A stretch of DNA of 64,000 nt, taken from positions 1 to 64,000 of the forward strand of contig JARIAQ010000032.1 in the NCBI GenBank assembly GCA_029257775.1, given 5' to 3'. The notes below the pieces were generated by a model, which was not told the origin of the DNA, did no database searches, and saw nothing but the letters and a program-made list of their open reading frames with translations. The position numbers and the translations under genes were made by a program. The stretch is from Blautia sp. Its GTDB lineage: Bacteria > Bacillota > Clostridia > Lachnospirales > Lachnospiraceae. Shown here in pieces: positions 8,310-17,006 of the stretch. Position 1 is the first letter of the stretch. Each line of letters opens with the position of its first letter.

Positions 8310-9141
8310 AGGTTTTCTCCTTTCTTGAAAATTTCTTTCTTTTTTCCTCCATAAGATATCCGGTAATATCCACCGCTTTTCTTCTAGAGGCTTCTTCTAT
8401 AGTTTTTTCCAATGTTTCTTTATTCCATAAATTCCTTTTACTAAAATATTCATAAACTTCATGCCACATTTGTTTATCTATATAAAAACATGCACATTTT
8501 TCCAGATTTTTTTCTATATAATTTTCATAGTTTTTTCTTGCTTCCTCAGAAAGCTCATAGGGATATAAAATTCTACCTATTGCCATAGGAATTAAAATTC
8601 CCTCTTTTTCATAAACCAATGCTGTGGAAAATAAACTGTCATATCGTTTATAATCAACCTTTTTATCAGTAAAACACTGACGATATTTATATCCGCATCC
8701 ATGAAAATGTGTTTCCAGAATTCTGGCAGGAGTATTTTCAACCCCTTCTTCATAATATTCTGGAAAAATCAACTCTGCTCTCTTATCCGTATTAAGAAAA
8801 ACAATTCTTACATACATTTCATGAAAAGTCTCACTGACAACATCTTTGATACAGGAAGTCCCCTCTTCTTTCAGAATCATTTCTAAATTTCTAAGAGAAG
8901 AACAGCCTGTAAAAGACCCTCCGCCAATTTCCTTAACATCATCGAAAAGTTTTAATGTTTTTAAGTTTCGACATCCATAAAAGGTATATCTTCCTAAACT
9001 TTCAACTCCTTGTGGTATTTGAATTTCCTCTATTTCCATAAATTCGCTTTGTTCCTCTTTGGTCCGCCCTGCTTTCCAAGGAGAATAGGCATAAGGCGGC
9101 AAAGAGGATGCCAAAGCACCCTCTTTTTTCCATTCTTCCAA
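8299..9141 (-). CDS. BspA-like leucine-rich repeat protein
   Basis: Residues 30-90 contain LRR_5-type units (IPQGVESLGRYTFYGC, LKTLKLFDDVKEIGGGSFTGC). The remaining 190 residues are charged and helical, without known motifs. No signal peptide or anchor is seen, so the protein is probably cytoplasmic. The start is a TTG at 9141: a GGAGG lies 9 bases before it, and no ATG is suitably placed. It begins 20 bases after potD and runs into the VWA gene with an 11-base overlap. Confidence 0.7.
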   Translation of the reverse strand: MEEWKKEGALASSLPPYAYSPWKAGRTKEEQSEFMEIEEIQIPQGVESLGRYTFYGCRNLKTLKLFDDVKEIGGGSFTGCSSLRNLEMILKEEGTSCIKDVVSETFHEMYVRIVFLNTDKRAELIFPEYYEEGVENTPARILETHFHGCGYKYRQCFTDKKVDYKRYDSLFSTALVYEKEGILIPMAIGRILYPYELSEEARKNYENYIEKNLEKCACFYIDKQMWHEVYEYFSKRNLWNKETLEKTIEEASRRKAVDITGYLMEEKRKKFSRKEKTFEL

Positions 9142-9161
9142 CTTTATGTACCTCCGAAAGT

Positions 9162-10208
9162 TTAGTCGCAGGCTGCTTTAAATTCTGTCCAGTTTTGATT
9201 ATATACTTCTTCTGCTTCCGTACTTACATTCTGAATAATTTCACCTTGTGTCACAGAATCGGGAACAACTAAATCTGGATTAACCAAATCATCTGCTGCT
9301 TTATTTGTACAATAATATCCTACAAAGTCAAAACATTTTGCAGCTACTTCTGGTTCTAAAATATAATCTAAAAATTCATAAGCTTCCTCTTCATCCGGTG
9401 CATTTTTGGGAACAAAGAAGTTCATAATGCCAAATCCTAATCCTTCTTTAGGATAAACCACTTTTAAATCAGGATTTTCTGCCAAAGCTGCAATAACTTG
9501 TGAAGTATATAAAATACCTACAGCAGCTTCTCCGTTTAACAAGGCATTTTGTGTATTTGTATCTTGAATCATACGAATATTTGGAGCCAATTTTTTCAAT
9601 TTTTCTCCCGCCTCCTTAATCACAGCAGGATCTTCCTCATTCATACTTTTTCCCATAGTGAGCAATACCATACCCTCGACTGCACGATAACTAGCAATGG
9701 TTGCAATTTTATCCTCCAGTGCCGGATTCCATAAATCTTCATATCCTTGAATTTCAAAATCTATTTGTTCTGGATCATATACTATCAATGGAATACCCGC
9801 TCCATGTGGTATGGTGTATTTATTTTCTGGATCATAGAACTGGCTCTGATATAATGGATTGATATTTTCATAATTTTTCAATTTTTCTTTATCCAGCTCT
9901 TTTGCCAATCCGTTGTTCACAACCTGCTCAATAATATAATCATCACCAATGACAATATCATAATCTTTCCCATCCGACTGTTGTACTTTTTCCAACATAG
10001 TTTCATTTGAATCAAAATTAGAACTAATAATATGAATACCTGTTTTATCTTCAAAATCTGTCAAAACTTCCTGTGGGAACAAGCCTTCCCAGGTATAAAG
10101 CACCAGTTCTTTATCCCCATCTTCTTTTTTTCCTCCACAGCCTGCCAATATGCTTCCTGCTATGACTGTACATAGAATTATAGAAATTATTTTTTTCTTC
10201 ATTTTCAC
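9162..10208 (-). CDS. potD: Spermidine/putrescine-binding lipoprotein
   Basis: The 348-residue protein begins with a lipoprotein signal ending LAGC (Cys about residue 24). A mature domain of the PotD/PotF type follows (LVLYTWEGLFPQEVLTDF...). It should capture polyamines outside the cell for the PotABC importer. It follows potC by 17 bases. The order potA-potB-potC-potD is the standard one. The precise ligand (spermidine or putrescine) is not readable. Confidence 0.9.
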   Translation of the reverse strand: MKMKKKIISIILCTVIAGSILAGCGGKKEDGDKELVLYTWEGLFPQEVLTDFEDKTGIHIISSNFDSNETMLEKVQQSDGKDYDIVIGDDYIIEQVVNNGLAKELDKEKLKNYENINPLYQSQFYDPENKYTIPHGAGIPLIVYDPEQIDFEIQGYEDLWNPALEDKIATIASYRAVEGMVLLTMGKSMNEEDPAVIKEAGEKLKKLAPNIRMIQDTNTQNALLNGEAAVGILYTSQVIAALAENPDLKVVYPKEGLGFGIMNFFVPKNAPDEEEAYEFLDYILEPEVAAKCFDFVGYYCTNKAADDLVNPDLVVPDSVTQGEIIQNVSTEAEEVYNQNWTEFKAACD

Positions 10209-10225
10209 ATCTCACTTTCTAAATA

Positions 10226-11008
10226 CTAATACTTCTTTTTTGTCCTCTTACTCAACAATGAGGACAGCAATAAAACTACTGTAATTACTACTAAAATAAT
10301 GGTGCAAATAGCATTAATTTCTGGTGTTACTCCCGTTTTCAATTGTGCATATACTTTCACTGGCAAGGTGTTCAGCCTTGGTCCATTTACAAAAATACTG
10401 ATTACCACATCATCAAAAGACATAGCAAATGCCAATAAGCTTCCTGATAAAACAGCCGGTGCAATAAGAGGTACCGTAATGTCGAAAAACGTTCTCACCG
10501 GCCCTGCACCCAAATCTCTTGCAGCTTCCTCAAGAGATTTATCAATTCCCACTAAACGTGCCTTTACCATCATAAAGATGTAGGGAATACAAAAAGTAGT
10601 ATGTGCAATTACCAATGTTGTCATACCAAAAGGCAAATTTAACATGGAAAAAAACACAAGAAAAACCATTCCCAGAATAATTTCTGGTATCATAATAGGA
10701 ATTGTAGAAAGATATTCCATCATTCCTTTACTTTTGTATTTCACTCTCGCCATTCCCACTGCCCCTAAAGTGCCAATTATGGCAGAAATCCCACAGCTTA
10801 AAACTCCCAGTAAAATACTATTAAAAAGTGCCTCTTTTAAATCTCTGTCATTGGCTAATGTTTCATACCATTTCAATGAAAATCCAGTAAAACTGGCAGA
10901 AAGTCTGGATTCATTAAACGAAAAAATCACTACCATAACAAGGGGGAAATACATCAATAAAATCATGATTGCCAAATATAAATTTGACCACTTCCATTTC
11001 TTTTTCAA
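10226..11008 (-). CDS. potC: Polyamine ABC transporter permease PotC
   Basis: This permease of about 260 residues has six predicted membrane segments and the EAA loop EAARDLGAGPVRTFFDITVP. The start is a TTG at 11008: GGAGGG sits 6 bases upstream, and the TTG overlaps the potB stop (TTGA). Earlier in-frame codons would extend far into potB and lack a ribosome site. It pairs with PotB as the channel. Confidence 0.88.
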   Translation of the reverse strand: MKKKWKWSNLYLAIMILLMYFPLVMVVIFSFNESRLSASFTGFSLKWYETLANDRDLKEALFNSILLGVLSCGISAIIGTLGAVGMARVKYKSKGMMEYLSTIPIMIPEIILGMVFLVFFSMLNLPFGMTTLVIAHTTFCIPYIFMMVKARLVGIDKSLEEAARDLGAGPVRTFFDITVPLIAPAVLSGSLLAFAMSFDDVVISIFVNGPRLNTLPVKVYAQLKTGVTPEINAICTIILVVITVVLLLSSLLSKRTKKKY

Positions 11009-11859
11009 AACAATCCCTCCAAATCCCTTACATGCGTAATTTTTCGATATACAAACATCATTAGAGAAGTAAATAGCATCAAGACTACTGCAAGAGCCGC
11101 TGCAAAAGGCCAATTACTTCCTCTGGTAAGTTGATCCTGAATAACACTTCCTACAAGTACAATTTTATTTCCACCTAAAATATCTGCTATAAAAAACAAT
11201 CCCATAGATGGAATAAAAGTTAAAATAACACCTGTCAAAAGCCCTGGTAAAGTAAGCTTAAATGTAATAGTAAAAAAAGCCTTTACCCCATTTGCTCCTA
11301 AATCTCTTGCCGCCTCTACATACGACCAATCCATTTTCTCCACACTAGAATACACTGACAAAACCATAAATGGTAAAAGGGCATATACCATACCAATCAC
11401 TACTGCAGGATAGGAATAAAGAATTTTAAGTGGTTCTTCGATAAAGCCTAACTTCATCAATAAACCATTTAAGACACCTTTTGCCTGTAAAATCAAAATC
11501 CAGCCATACATACGAATTAATGAACTTGTCCAAAAAGGTATCATAATCAACAGCATCATTCGCTTTTTCCACTTAGCAGAAAGCTTTGCCATAAAATATC
11601 CAAAAGGATATCCCATAAGCACAATCAGCAAGGTACTCGTGATTGCAAGTTGAAAAGATTGCACAAAACTTTTTAAATAGACCGGCTCTGCAATCTTTTT
11701 ATAATTTTCCAAAGTAAAACTCCATATAGTGGAAGTACCACTTCCATTAGTAGCAAAACTCAGTGCTACCATATAAAGAAGAGGACCTACCACAAAACAT
11801 AAAGTAAAGAGATAAAGAGGGAGAATCGTAAGGAATAATCCCGATTTTTTCTTTTTCAT
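11005..11859 (-). CDS. potB: Polyamine ABC transporter permease PotB
   Basis: The protein has 284 residues, six membrane segments and the coupling loop EAARDLGANGVKAFFTITFK. It lies 11 bases after potA, and its stop overlaps the start of potC. The PotB/PotC pair forms the translocation channel. Confidence 0.9.
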   Translation of the reverse strand: MKKKKSGLFLTILPLYLFTLCFVVGPLLYMVALSFATNGSGTSTIWSFTLENYKKIAEPVYLKSFVQSFQLAITSTLLIVLMGYPFGYFMAKLSAKWKKRMMLLIMIPFWTSSLIRMYGWILILQAKGVLNGLLMKLGFIEEPLKILYSYPAVVIGMVYALLPFMVLSVYSSVEKMDWSYVEAARDLGANGVKAFFTITFKLTLPGLLTGVILTFIPSMGLFFIADILGGNKIVLVGSVIQDQLTRGSNWPFAAALAVVLMLFTSLMMFVYRKITHVRDLEGLF

Positions 11860-11870
11860 ATTCCCGCCTC

Positions 11871-12935
11871 CTACTCTAAATCAACAAATACCGCATGTTC
11901 CGGCTTCCAGCCTACACAAATCTGTTCACCTGCTTTTAAGTCTATATCCATACCATATTGACAAGACACTAATGTCTTTCCCGACTTCAACCTCAGTGTC
12001 ATATGAAGTTGTCCTGCTGTAAAAGTTTTATCCTCTAGGACAGCTTCTAATCCTTCCCTACACTGAGTACAAACTTTTAAATTCTCTCTACGCACTGCCA
12101 AACTAACTTTCATTCCCTCACGAATTCCAGGAGTAGGCTCTGCATACATCATCTGATTTTCAATAAGTATCTCTGCTTTTGTATTCGTTACTTTTTGAAC
12201 TACTCCAGAAATAACATTTGCATTTCCTACAAAATCAGCTACATAGCTGGTTTTTGGATAATTATAAATTTCATCTGGTGTTCCAATCTGTTCAAATTTA
12301 CCATCTTTCATGACCACAATTCTATCAGACATATTAATGGCTTCTTCTTGATCATGAGTAATATATAAAAAAGTTATTCCCAACTTTTTCTGTAATCGTT
12401 TTAATTCAATCTGCATAGTGCGGCGAAGCTTCAGGTCCAGTGCTCCTAAAGGCTCATCCAAAAGTAACAACTTAGGACTATTTACAAGTGCCCTTGCAAT
12501 GGCTACTCTTTGCTTCTGTCCTCCAGAAAGTTCAGAAGGCATTCTCTTTTCATATCCTTTTAACTGTACCAATTCCAGAATTTCTGATACTTTTTTCTTG
12601 ATTTCCCCTTTTGGTACCCTCTTAATTTTAAGTCCATATCCTACATTTGTTTCTACATTCATATGCGGAAACAGTGCATAATTTTGAAAAACTGTGTTCA
12701 CATCTCTTTGATTAGGTGAAATAGAAGTAACATCCTTTCCATCTAAAAGCACCGTTCCGCTATCTGGCGCTTCTAATCCAGCAATAATACGTAAAGTTGT
12801 TGTTTTCCCACATCCAGATGCCCCCAAAAAAGTAATAAATTCTCCTTTTTCAATTGATAGAGTAATTCCTTTTAAAACCTGGGTTTCTCCAAATCCTTTT
12901 TTAATATTCTTTAATTCTAATAATTTTTCACTCAT
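11871..12935 (-). CDS. potA: Polyamine ABC transporter ATPase PotA
   Basis: This is a 354-residue ABC ATPase: Walker A GASGCGKT, signature LSGGQKQR, Walker B LLLDEPLGALD, switch His in THDQEE and a C-terminal TOBE domain (about residues 275-350). I chose the ATG at 12935, which follows GAAAGGGAA; the ORF extends 20 codons further but without a ribosome site. It has its own promoter at 12966-12995, inside the end of yibF. Confidence 0.92.
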   Translation of the reverse strand: MSEKLLELKNIKKGFGETQVLKGITLSIEKGEFITFLGASGCGKTTTLRIIAGLEAPDSGTVLLDGKDVTSISPNQRDVNTVFQNYALFPHMNVETNVGYGLKIKRVPKGEIKKKVSEILELVQLKGYEKRMPSELSGGQKQRVAIARALVNSPKLLLLDEPLGALDLKLRRTMQIELKRLQKKLGITFLYITHDQEEAINMSDRIVVMKDGKFEQIGTPDEIYNYPKTSYVADFVGNANVISGVVQKVTNTKAEILIENQMMYAEPTPGIREGMKVSLAVRRENLKVCTQCREGLEAVLEDKTFTAGQLHMTLRLKSGKTLVSCQYGMDIDLKAGEQICVGWKPEHAVFVDLE

Positions 12936-12965
12936 TTTTTTCCCTTTCAACCTGTTTCCATTTCT

Positions 12966-12995
12966 ATAATGGCATAAGTTTACTATTTTTGTCAA
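12966..12995 (-). promoter_or_regulatory. Promoter of potA
   Basis: A perfect TTGACA (12995-12990) and CATTAT (12971-12966) are separated by 18 bases. They overlap the last codons of yibF. This would allow potABCD expression independent of yibEF. Confidence 0.5.
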
Positions 12996-13780
12996 TTCTT
13001 ATGAGGAAATTTAGATTTTTTTAATCCACTTTCATCAGGAACTTTATATGCTACACAATAAGCAGCCAAAGGAACAATCAACACACAGGCTATTGCACCA
13101 AAAAGCATCACTGATAACTCTTGAAACAAAAATTGTGAATTTACAATAGTTTCTATTGTGTAACCACCTTTTTTTAAATAGGCAAATAATAACATAGAAT
13201 CTCCCAGATAAACGAACAACAGTGTATTTACCGTCGTTCCTATAATCTCTTTCCCTACCTGCATACCAGAAGCAAACAACTCTTTTGGTGACAGTTCTGG
13301 CCGGTGCTGTTTTACTTCATATACAGCAGAAGTTACGGATAACGCCGTATCAATAGCTGCTCCCAAAGCACTTAATATGGTAACAGATACAGCAATTTTC
13401 ATCATATTAATATGAATATCTGCACTATAAAAATACATAATATCTTCCTGCATAGACTGAATTTCATTCAGTCCGCCTCCCTGCGCTTTCCATATCAGTA
13501 AATAAATCATTCCACTTAACACAAACATAATACCTGTCACTGCCATAAACGCCGAAAAAGTTTTCAAGTTTTTACCATTCTGCTTCATTAAAGAAATGTA
13601 ACTAATAATTACAGAAGCCAAAAAAACGGTAAGAAAAACAGGGTATCCTTTTGCTAAAAAAAGTATAGCTCCTGCTAAAACAAGAACATTTCCACAAAAC
13701 ACTAAAACAGCAATAGCCCCTCTCTCTCCTCCTACTAATACCATGAGAAGAAACAATATTAAAACCAGTATTCCTGTCAT
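12992..13780 (-). CDS. YibE/F family membrane protein (second subunit)
   Basis: This 262-residue, very hydrophobic protein has about seven membrane segments. The motif region ALGAAIDTALSV matches its neighbour and typifies the YibE/F family. It overlaps the upstream gene by 4 bases. The biochemical role of the family is unknown; transport or export is often guessed. Confidence 0.75.
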   Translation of the reverse strand: MTGILVLILFLLMVLVGGERGAIAVLVFCGNVLVLAGAILFLAKGYPVFLTVFLASVIISYISLMKQNGKNLKTFSAFMAVTGIMFVLSGMIYLLIWKAQGGGLNEIQSMQEDIMYFYSADIHINMMKIAVSVTILSALGAAIDTALSVTSAVYEVKQHRPELSPKELFASGMQVGKEIIGTTVNTLLFVYLGDSMLLFAYLKKGGYTIETIVNSQFLFQELSVMLFGAIACVLIVPLAAYCVAYKVPDESGLKKSKFPHKN

Positions 13781-14880
13781 TTTGACCTCCTAACCTGTAC
13801 TTTTAAAAAGATTGCCGATACAAAAATGGAAATTGGAATTGCCAAAACAATGCCGATACTTTCAATGAGAAATCGACAAATTTCAAATGGAATATGGTAT
13901 CGTATGTTTGACCAGAAAGAAATATCATTGTTCATTCGAATAATAAAACCTGGAATTAATCCACTTCCAAAAGTAAACAACAATACACTAAGCATGGTTC
14001 CCATAATGTCATAACCAACTTCTCTTCCCGAACGAAACAAAGGTAAAAATTTAATATCTGGTTTTTTCTGAATTAGTTCACCTGTTGCTGCTGCTATAGT
14101 TACTGCTACATCCATAATTGCTCCAAGTCCAGCTAACATAACCTCTGCCTCAAATATCTGTGCGGGATTTTCCACACTTCCCAAATATTCCATAGGCGAA
14201 TAATCTACATCACCATACAAATACATAACAAAATGAAACAATCCCATAATAACAGTAAAAACACAAAGTGTGGAACAAACTGCCGCCCATGTCCGCTTAT
14301 GAAATCCATTTAAGAGAAAGATTGTTCCAATGGTAAAACATAAAACCATTATGTTACATATCTCAATCATATTTCCGCCTTTTAAGTAAAAATGAAATCC
14401 CACTGCATAAACTGCGGTATTAAAAAACATAGTACCTATGGTATAAACACCGTGTTTTTTTGTAATTAAAATCAACAACAAAAGCAACATACCGCCTACT
14501 GCTGCCAAATAAGTATCTCTCTTTAATCCTTTAATTTTTCCGGATAACTTTTCTCCATTTTCACTGGCATGAACAAATACTTTATCTCCTTTATGATACT
14601 TGTGGCTTGTTACCTGAGAATAATTATATTCATTTTTTAGTGTAATTTTATTCCCCTTCCATTTTCCATTTAATATAACTCCTTGCATGGTTTGTCGATA
14701 ATAAGCTTCTTCCTCGCCTCTTATAGCCTCTTTTTCTCCTGTTTTTTCAGTCTGTACTTTCATAACCTTTACAATAGTTGTATCATAAACCCATGCATCA
14801 TGAGACACAAACAAAAGCAACAGAAAATATATTCCTATAAAAACACATGACTTTTTTCTTCTATAAAGGAATTTCTTCAT
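13777..14880 (-). CDS. YibE/F family membrane protein (first subunit)
   Basis: The 367-residue protein has an N-terminal membrane anchor, then an extracytoplasmic region of about 100 residues (roughly 35-130). About seven membrane segments follow, with GLGAIMDVAVTIAAA in the place of the family motif. Domain order fits the longer partner of YibE/F pairs. The start follows GAGGTGAG. A good promoter lies at 14917-14945. Confidence 0.78.
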   Translation of the reverse strand: MKKFLYRRKKSCVFIGIYFLLLLFVSHDAWVYDTTIVKVMKVQTEKTGEKEAIRGEEEAYYRQTMQGVILNGKWKGNKITLKNEYNYSQVTSHKYHKGDKVFVHASENGEKLSGKIKGLKRDTYLAAVGGMLLLLLILITKKHGVYTIGTMFFNTAVYAVGFHFYLKGGNMIEICNIMVLCFTIGTIFLLNGFHKRTWAAVCSTLCVFTVIMGLFHFVMYLYGDVDYSPMEYLGSVENPAQIFEAEVMLAGLGAIMDVAVTIAAATGELIQKKPDIKFLPLFRSGREVGYDIMGTMLSVLLFTFGSGLIPGFIIRMNNDISFWSNIRYHIPFEICRFLIESIGIVLAIPISIFVSAIFLKVQVRRSK

Positions 14881-14916
14881 TTTCTCACCTCATTTGTCAG
14901 AATTCATTGCTTTTTG

Positions 14917-14945
14917 ATTATACCTCTTTCTCTTTTTTCCAGCAA
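14917..14945 (-). promoter_or_regulatory. Promoter of the yibE/F operon
   Basis: TTGCTG (14945-14940) and TATAAT (14922-14917) are spaced 17 bases on the minus strand, 36 bases before the start codon. Confidence 0.6.
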
Positions 14946-14948
14946 CAA

Positions 14949-14965
14949 AAAGGTATAGAACCTTT
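14949..14965. promoter_or_regulatory. Dyad between divergent promoters, possible operator
   Basis: AAAGGT-ATAGA-ACCTTT is a perfect 6-bp dyad with a 5-base centre. It lies between the -35 boxes of the yibE and LacI-ribokinase promoters. It could be the site of the LacI-type regulator encoded next to it; that is inference. Confidence 0.4.
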
Positions 14966-14966
14966 A

Positions 14967-14995
14967 TTGACAAATAATTATAGATAGTGAATAAT
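14967..14995 (+). promoter_or_regulatory. Promoter of the LacI-ribokinase gene
   Basis: A perfect TTGACA (14967-14972), a 17-base spacer and AATAAT (14990-14995) lie 40 bases before the start codon. Confidence 0.55.
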
Positions 14996-15034
14996 ACTTT
15001 ATAAGATTAAACACAAGTGAGGTGACATTCTCTT

Positions 15035-16951
15035 ATGACTATTAAAGAAATTGCTAATCTAGCAGGTGTTTCTATTTCAACTGTTTCAAAAATTGTAAAC
15101 AACAAGGCAGATAATATAAATATTGAAACCCGTAATCGCGTATTAAAAATCGTTAAAGAATATAACTATACTCCCTATGGAGCCGCTAAAAATATTTCTA
15201 ATGCAAAAACATTTGTTATTGGTGTCCTTTTAAGACATAGTACTTTACTAAATTTAATGCTAAAAGGTATTATGCAAACCGCTCAAAAACATGGCTACAA
15301 TATTCTCCTTTGCGACAGTATGGATTCCGAAGAAAAGGAACTAAAACATATTACCGCACTATGTAAACACCATGTAGATGGTGTTATCTGGGAGCCTGTA
15401 AGCGAAAAAAGCATTCAATATGAACATTATTTCCAAGAACAGTCTATTGCTGTTTCTTATATCAATTCCTCCCTACCTGAAACTTCACATTGTCTGGATT
15501 TTATACAGATGGGATATCTAGCCACACAAAAATTATTAGATTACCGGCATACCCGCATCGCTTGCCTAACAAAACCTGATAGTTTTCGCTCGAAAATGGT
15601 ATTTGAAGGATTTAAAAAATGCCTTTTTGATAATGAAATTTCCTATTCTGAGGATATGAAACTTTTGGTCACAGATTCTGACTTCTATACACAGATTTCC
15701 CTACAAAATTTTACAGGAATTGTCAGTACACATTTTGAATCTGCCCTCTCTTTATACGAAAAGGTGAAAAGTTTTCATTACCATATTCCTTCAGATTTAT
15801 CTCTCATAAGCCTTCGTGAGGATTCTGGAGATGCCATCTGTTTTCCTCGAATTTCTTCTCTCCAAATTCCCTACGAAGCTTTTGGAGAAAAAGTATGTTA
15901 TCATTTAATTGCAGATTGCGAAAATTTAGATGAGCCTGATTTTACACTTTTCACTTCAGAAAATCTGACTTTAGATCACGGGGAAAGTTTAAATACTCCA
16001 CCTTCATACCGATATAAAAAAATTATTTCAGTAGGCAGTATCAATACAGATATAACCTTAACCGTAGATGAACTTCCAAGCTCTGGAAGCACTACCATAA
16101 CCACCGCCTCTTGTATTTCTCTAGGGGGAAAAGGAGCCAATCAGGCAATTGGTGCTGCCCGTCTAGGGCGAGAAGTGGTTTTAATTGGAAAAATTGGAAA
16201 TGATTATGACTCCGCTATCATCTATGATACATTAAAAAAAGAGCACGTTCTCGCTCATGGAATACGAAGAAACCCACATACCAGCACTGGAAGAGCCTAT
16301 ATTCATGTACCAAAAGATGCAGAAAGTTGTATTACTGTTCTGCCAGGTGCCAATGAAACTCTATCTCCAGAAGATATTTTATCTGGAGAACACTTATTTA
16401 ACGACTGTGGTTATTGTCTGATTTCCACAGAAATCCCTGTAGATACTTGTATACAAGCTGCCAAAACAGCTCATTTACACAATGTAAAAACCATTGTAAA
16501 ACCAGCTACTTTAAAAGTTCTTCCTACTCAGCTTTTAGCAAATACTGATATCTTTGTTCCTAATAAACGAGAAGCCGCTTTATTATGCCCTTCGGAAAGT
16601 ACTATAGAAAAACAAGCAGATTACTTTTATCAGCACGGATGTCCTATTATTATCATCACCTTAGGACACCAAGGTTCTTATGTAAAAACAGAAAACTTTT
16701 CCGGCCATTTCCCTGCTGCTCAATTTCCTTCTATTGACTCTACCGGAGGTGCTGATGCTTTTATTGCAGCATTAGCATCCTATTTAACAGAGGGATATTC
16801 ACTTTTAAATGCAGTTAAAATCGCAACACATGCAGCGGGATTTTGTATTTCTAGAACTGGTGTTGTACCAGCTCTAATCGATAAAACCTCTCTAGAAAAT
16901 CATATTAAAATGACAGAGCCAGCACTTTTAAATATAAACTTTTCAGAATAG
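15035..16951 (+). CDS. LacI-type regulator fused to a ribokinase-family sugar kinase
   Basis: One 638-residue chain carries two proteins. Residues 1-55 are a LacI helix-turn-helix (IKEIANLAGVSISTVSKIVNN). Residues 58-320 are a LacI/periplasmic-binding-type sensor domain. Residues 326-638 are a PfkB/ribokinase domain with the substrate loop GGKGANQA (364-371) and the catalytic loop DSTGGADAF (568-576), whose base would be Asp574. The usual GAGD reads GGAD; the Asp is kept. The frame is continuous through the junction. The kinase may phosphorylate a pentose or nucleoside sugar sensed by the regulator half. No transport or catabolic genes adjoin it. It is monocistronic. Confidence 0.85.
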   Translation: MTIKEIANLAGVSISTVSKIVNNKADNINIETRNRVLKIVKEYNYTPYGAAKNISNAKTFVIGVLLRHSTLLNLMLKGIMQTAQKHGYNILLCDSMDSEEKELKHITALCKHHVDGVIWEPVSEKSIQYEHYFQEQSIAVSYINSSLPETSHCLDFIQMGYLATQKLLDYRHTRIACLTKPDSFRSKMVFEGFKKCLFDNEISYSEDMKLLVTDSDFYTQISLQNFTGIVSTHFESALSLYEKVKSFHYHIPSDLSLISLREDSGDAICFPRISSLQIPYEAFGEKVCYHLIADCENLDEPDFTLFTSENLTLDHGESLNTPPSYRYKKIISVGSINTDITLTVDELPSSGSTTITTASCISLGGKGANQAIGAARLGREVVLIGKIGNDYDSAIIYDTLKKEHVLAHGIRRNPHTSTGRAYIHVPKDAESCITVLPGANETLSPEDILSGEHLFNDCGYCLISTEIPVDTCIQAAKTAHLHNVKTIVKPATLKVLPTQLLANTDIFVPNKREAALLCPSESTIEKQADYFYQHGCPIIIITLGHQGSYVKTENFSGHFPAAQFPSIDSTGGADAFIAALASYLTEGYSLLNAVKIATHAAGFCISRTGVVPALIDKTSLENHIKMTEPALLNINFSE

Positions 16952-16970
16952 ATGGTTCTTATCGCAAAAA

Positions 16971-17006
16971 TAGCAGCCAATGCATAAACACTGACTGCTA
17001 TTTTTT
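16971..17006. terminator. Terminator shared by the convergent fusion genes
   Basis: TAGCAGCCA and TGACTGCTA form a stem followed by a T6 run on the plus strand, with an A-run on the other side. It serves the LacI-ribokinase gene and possibly the niaR-GNAT gene. Confidence 0.65.

Noticed and set aside
10299-11039. Plus-strand frames opposite potC and potB
   Set aside because: Shadows of conserved permease genes; no start signals.
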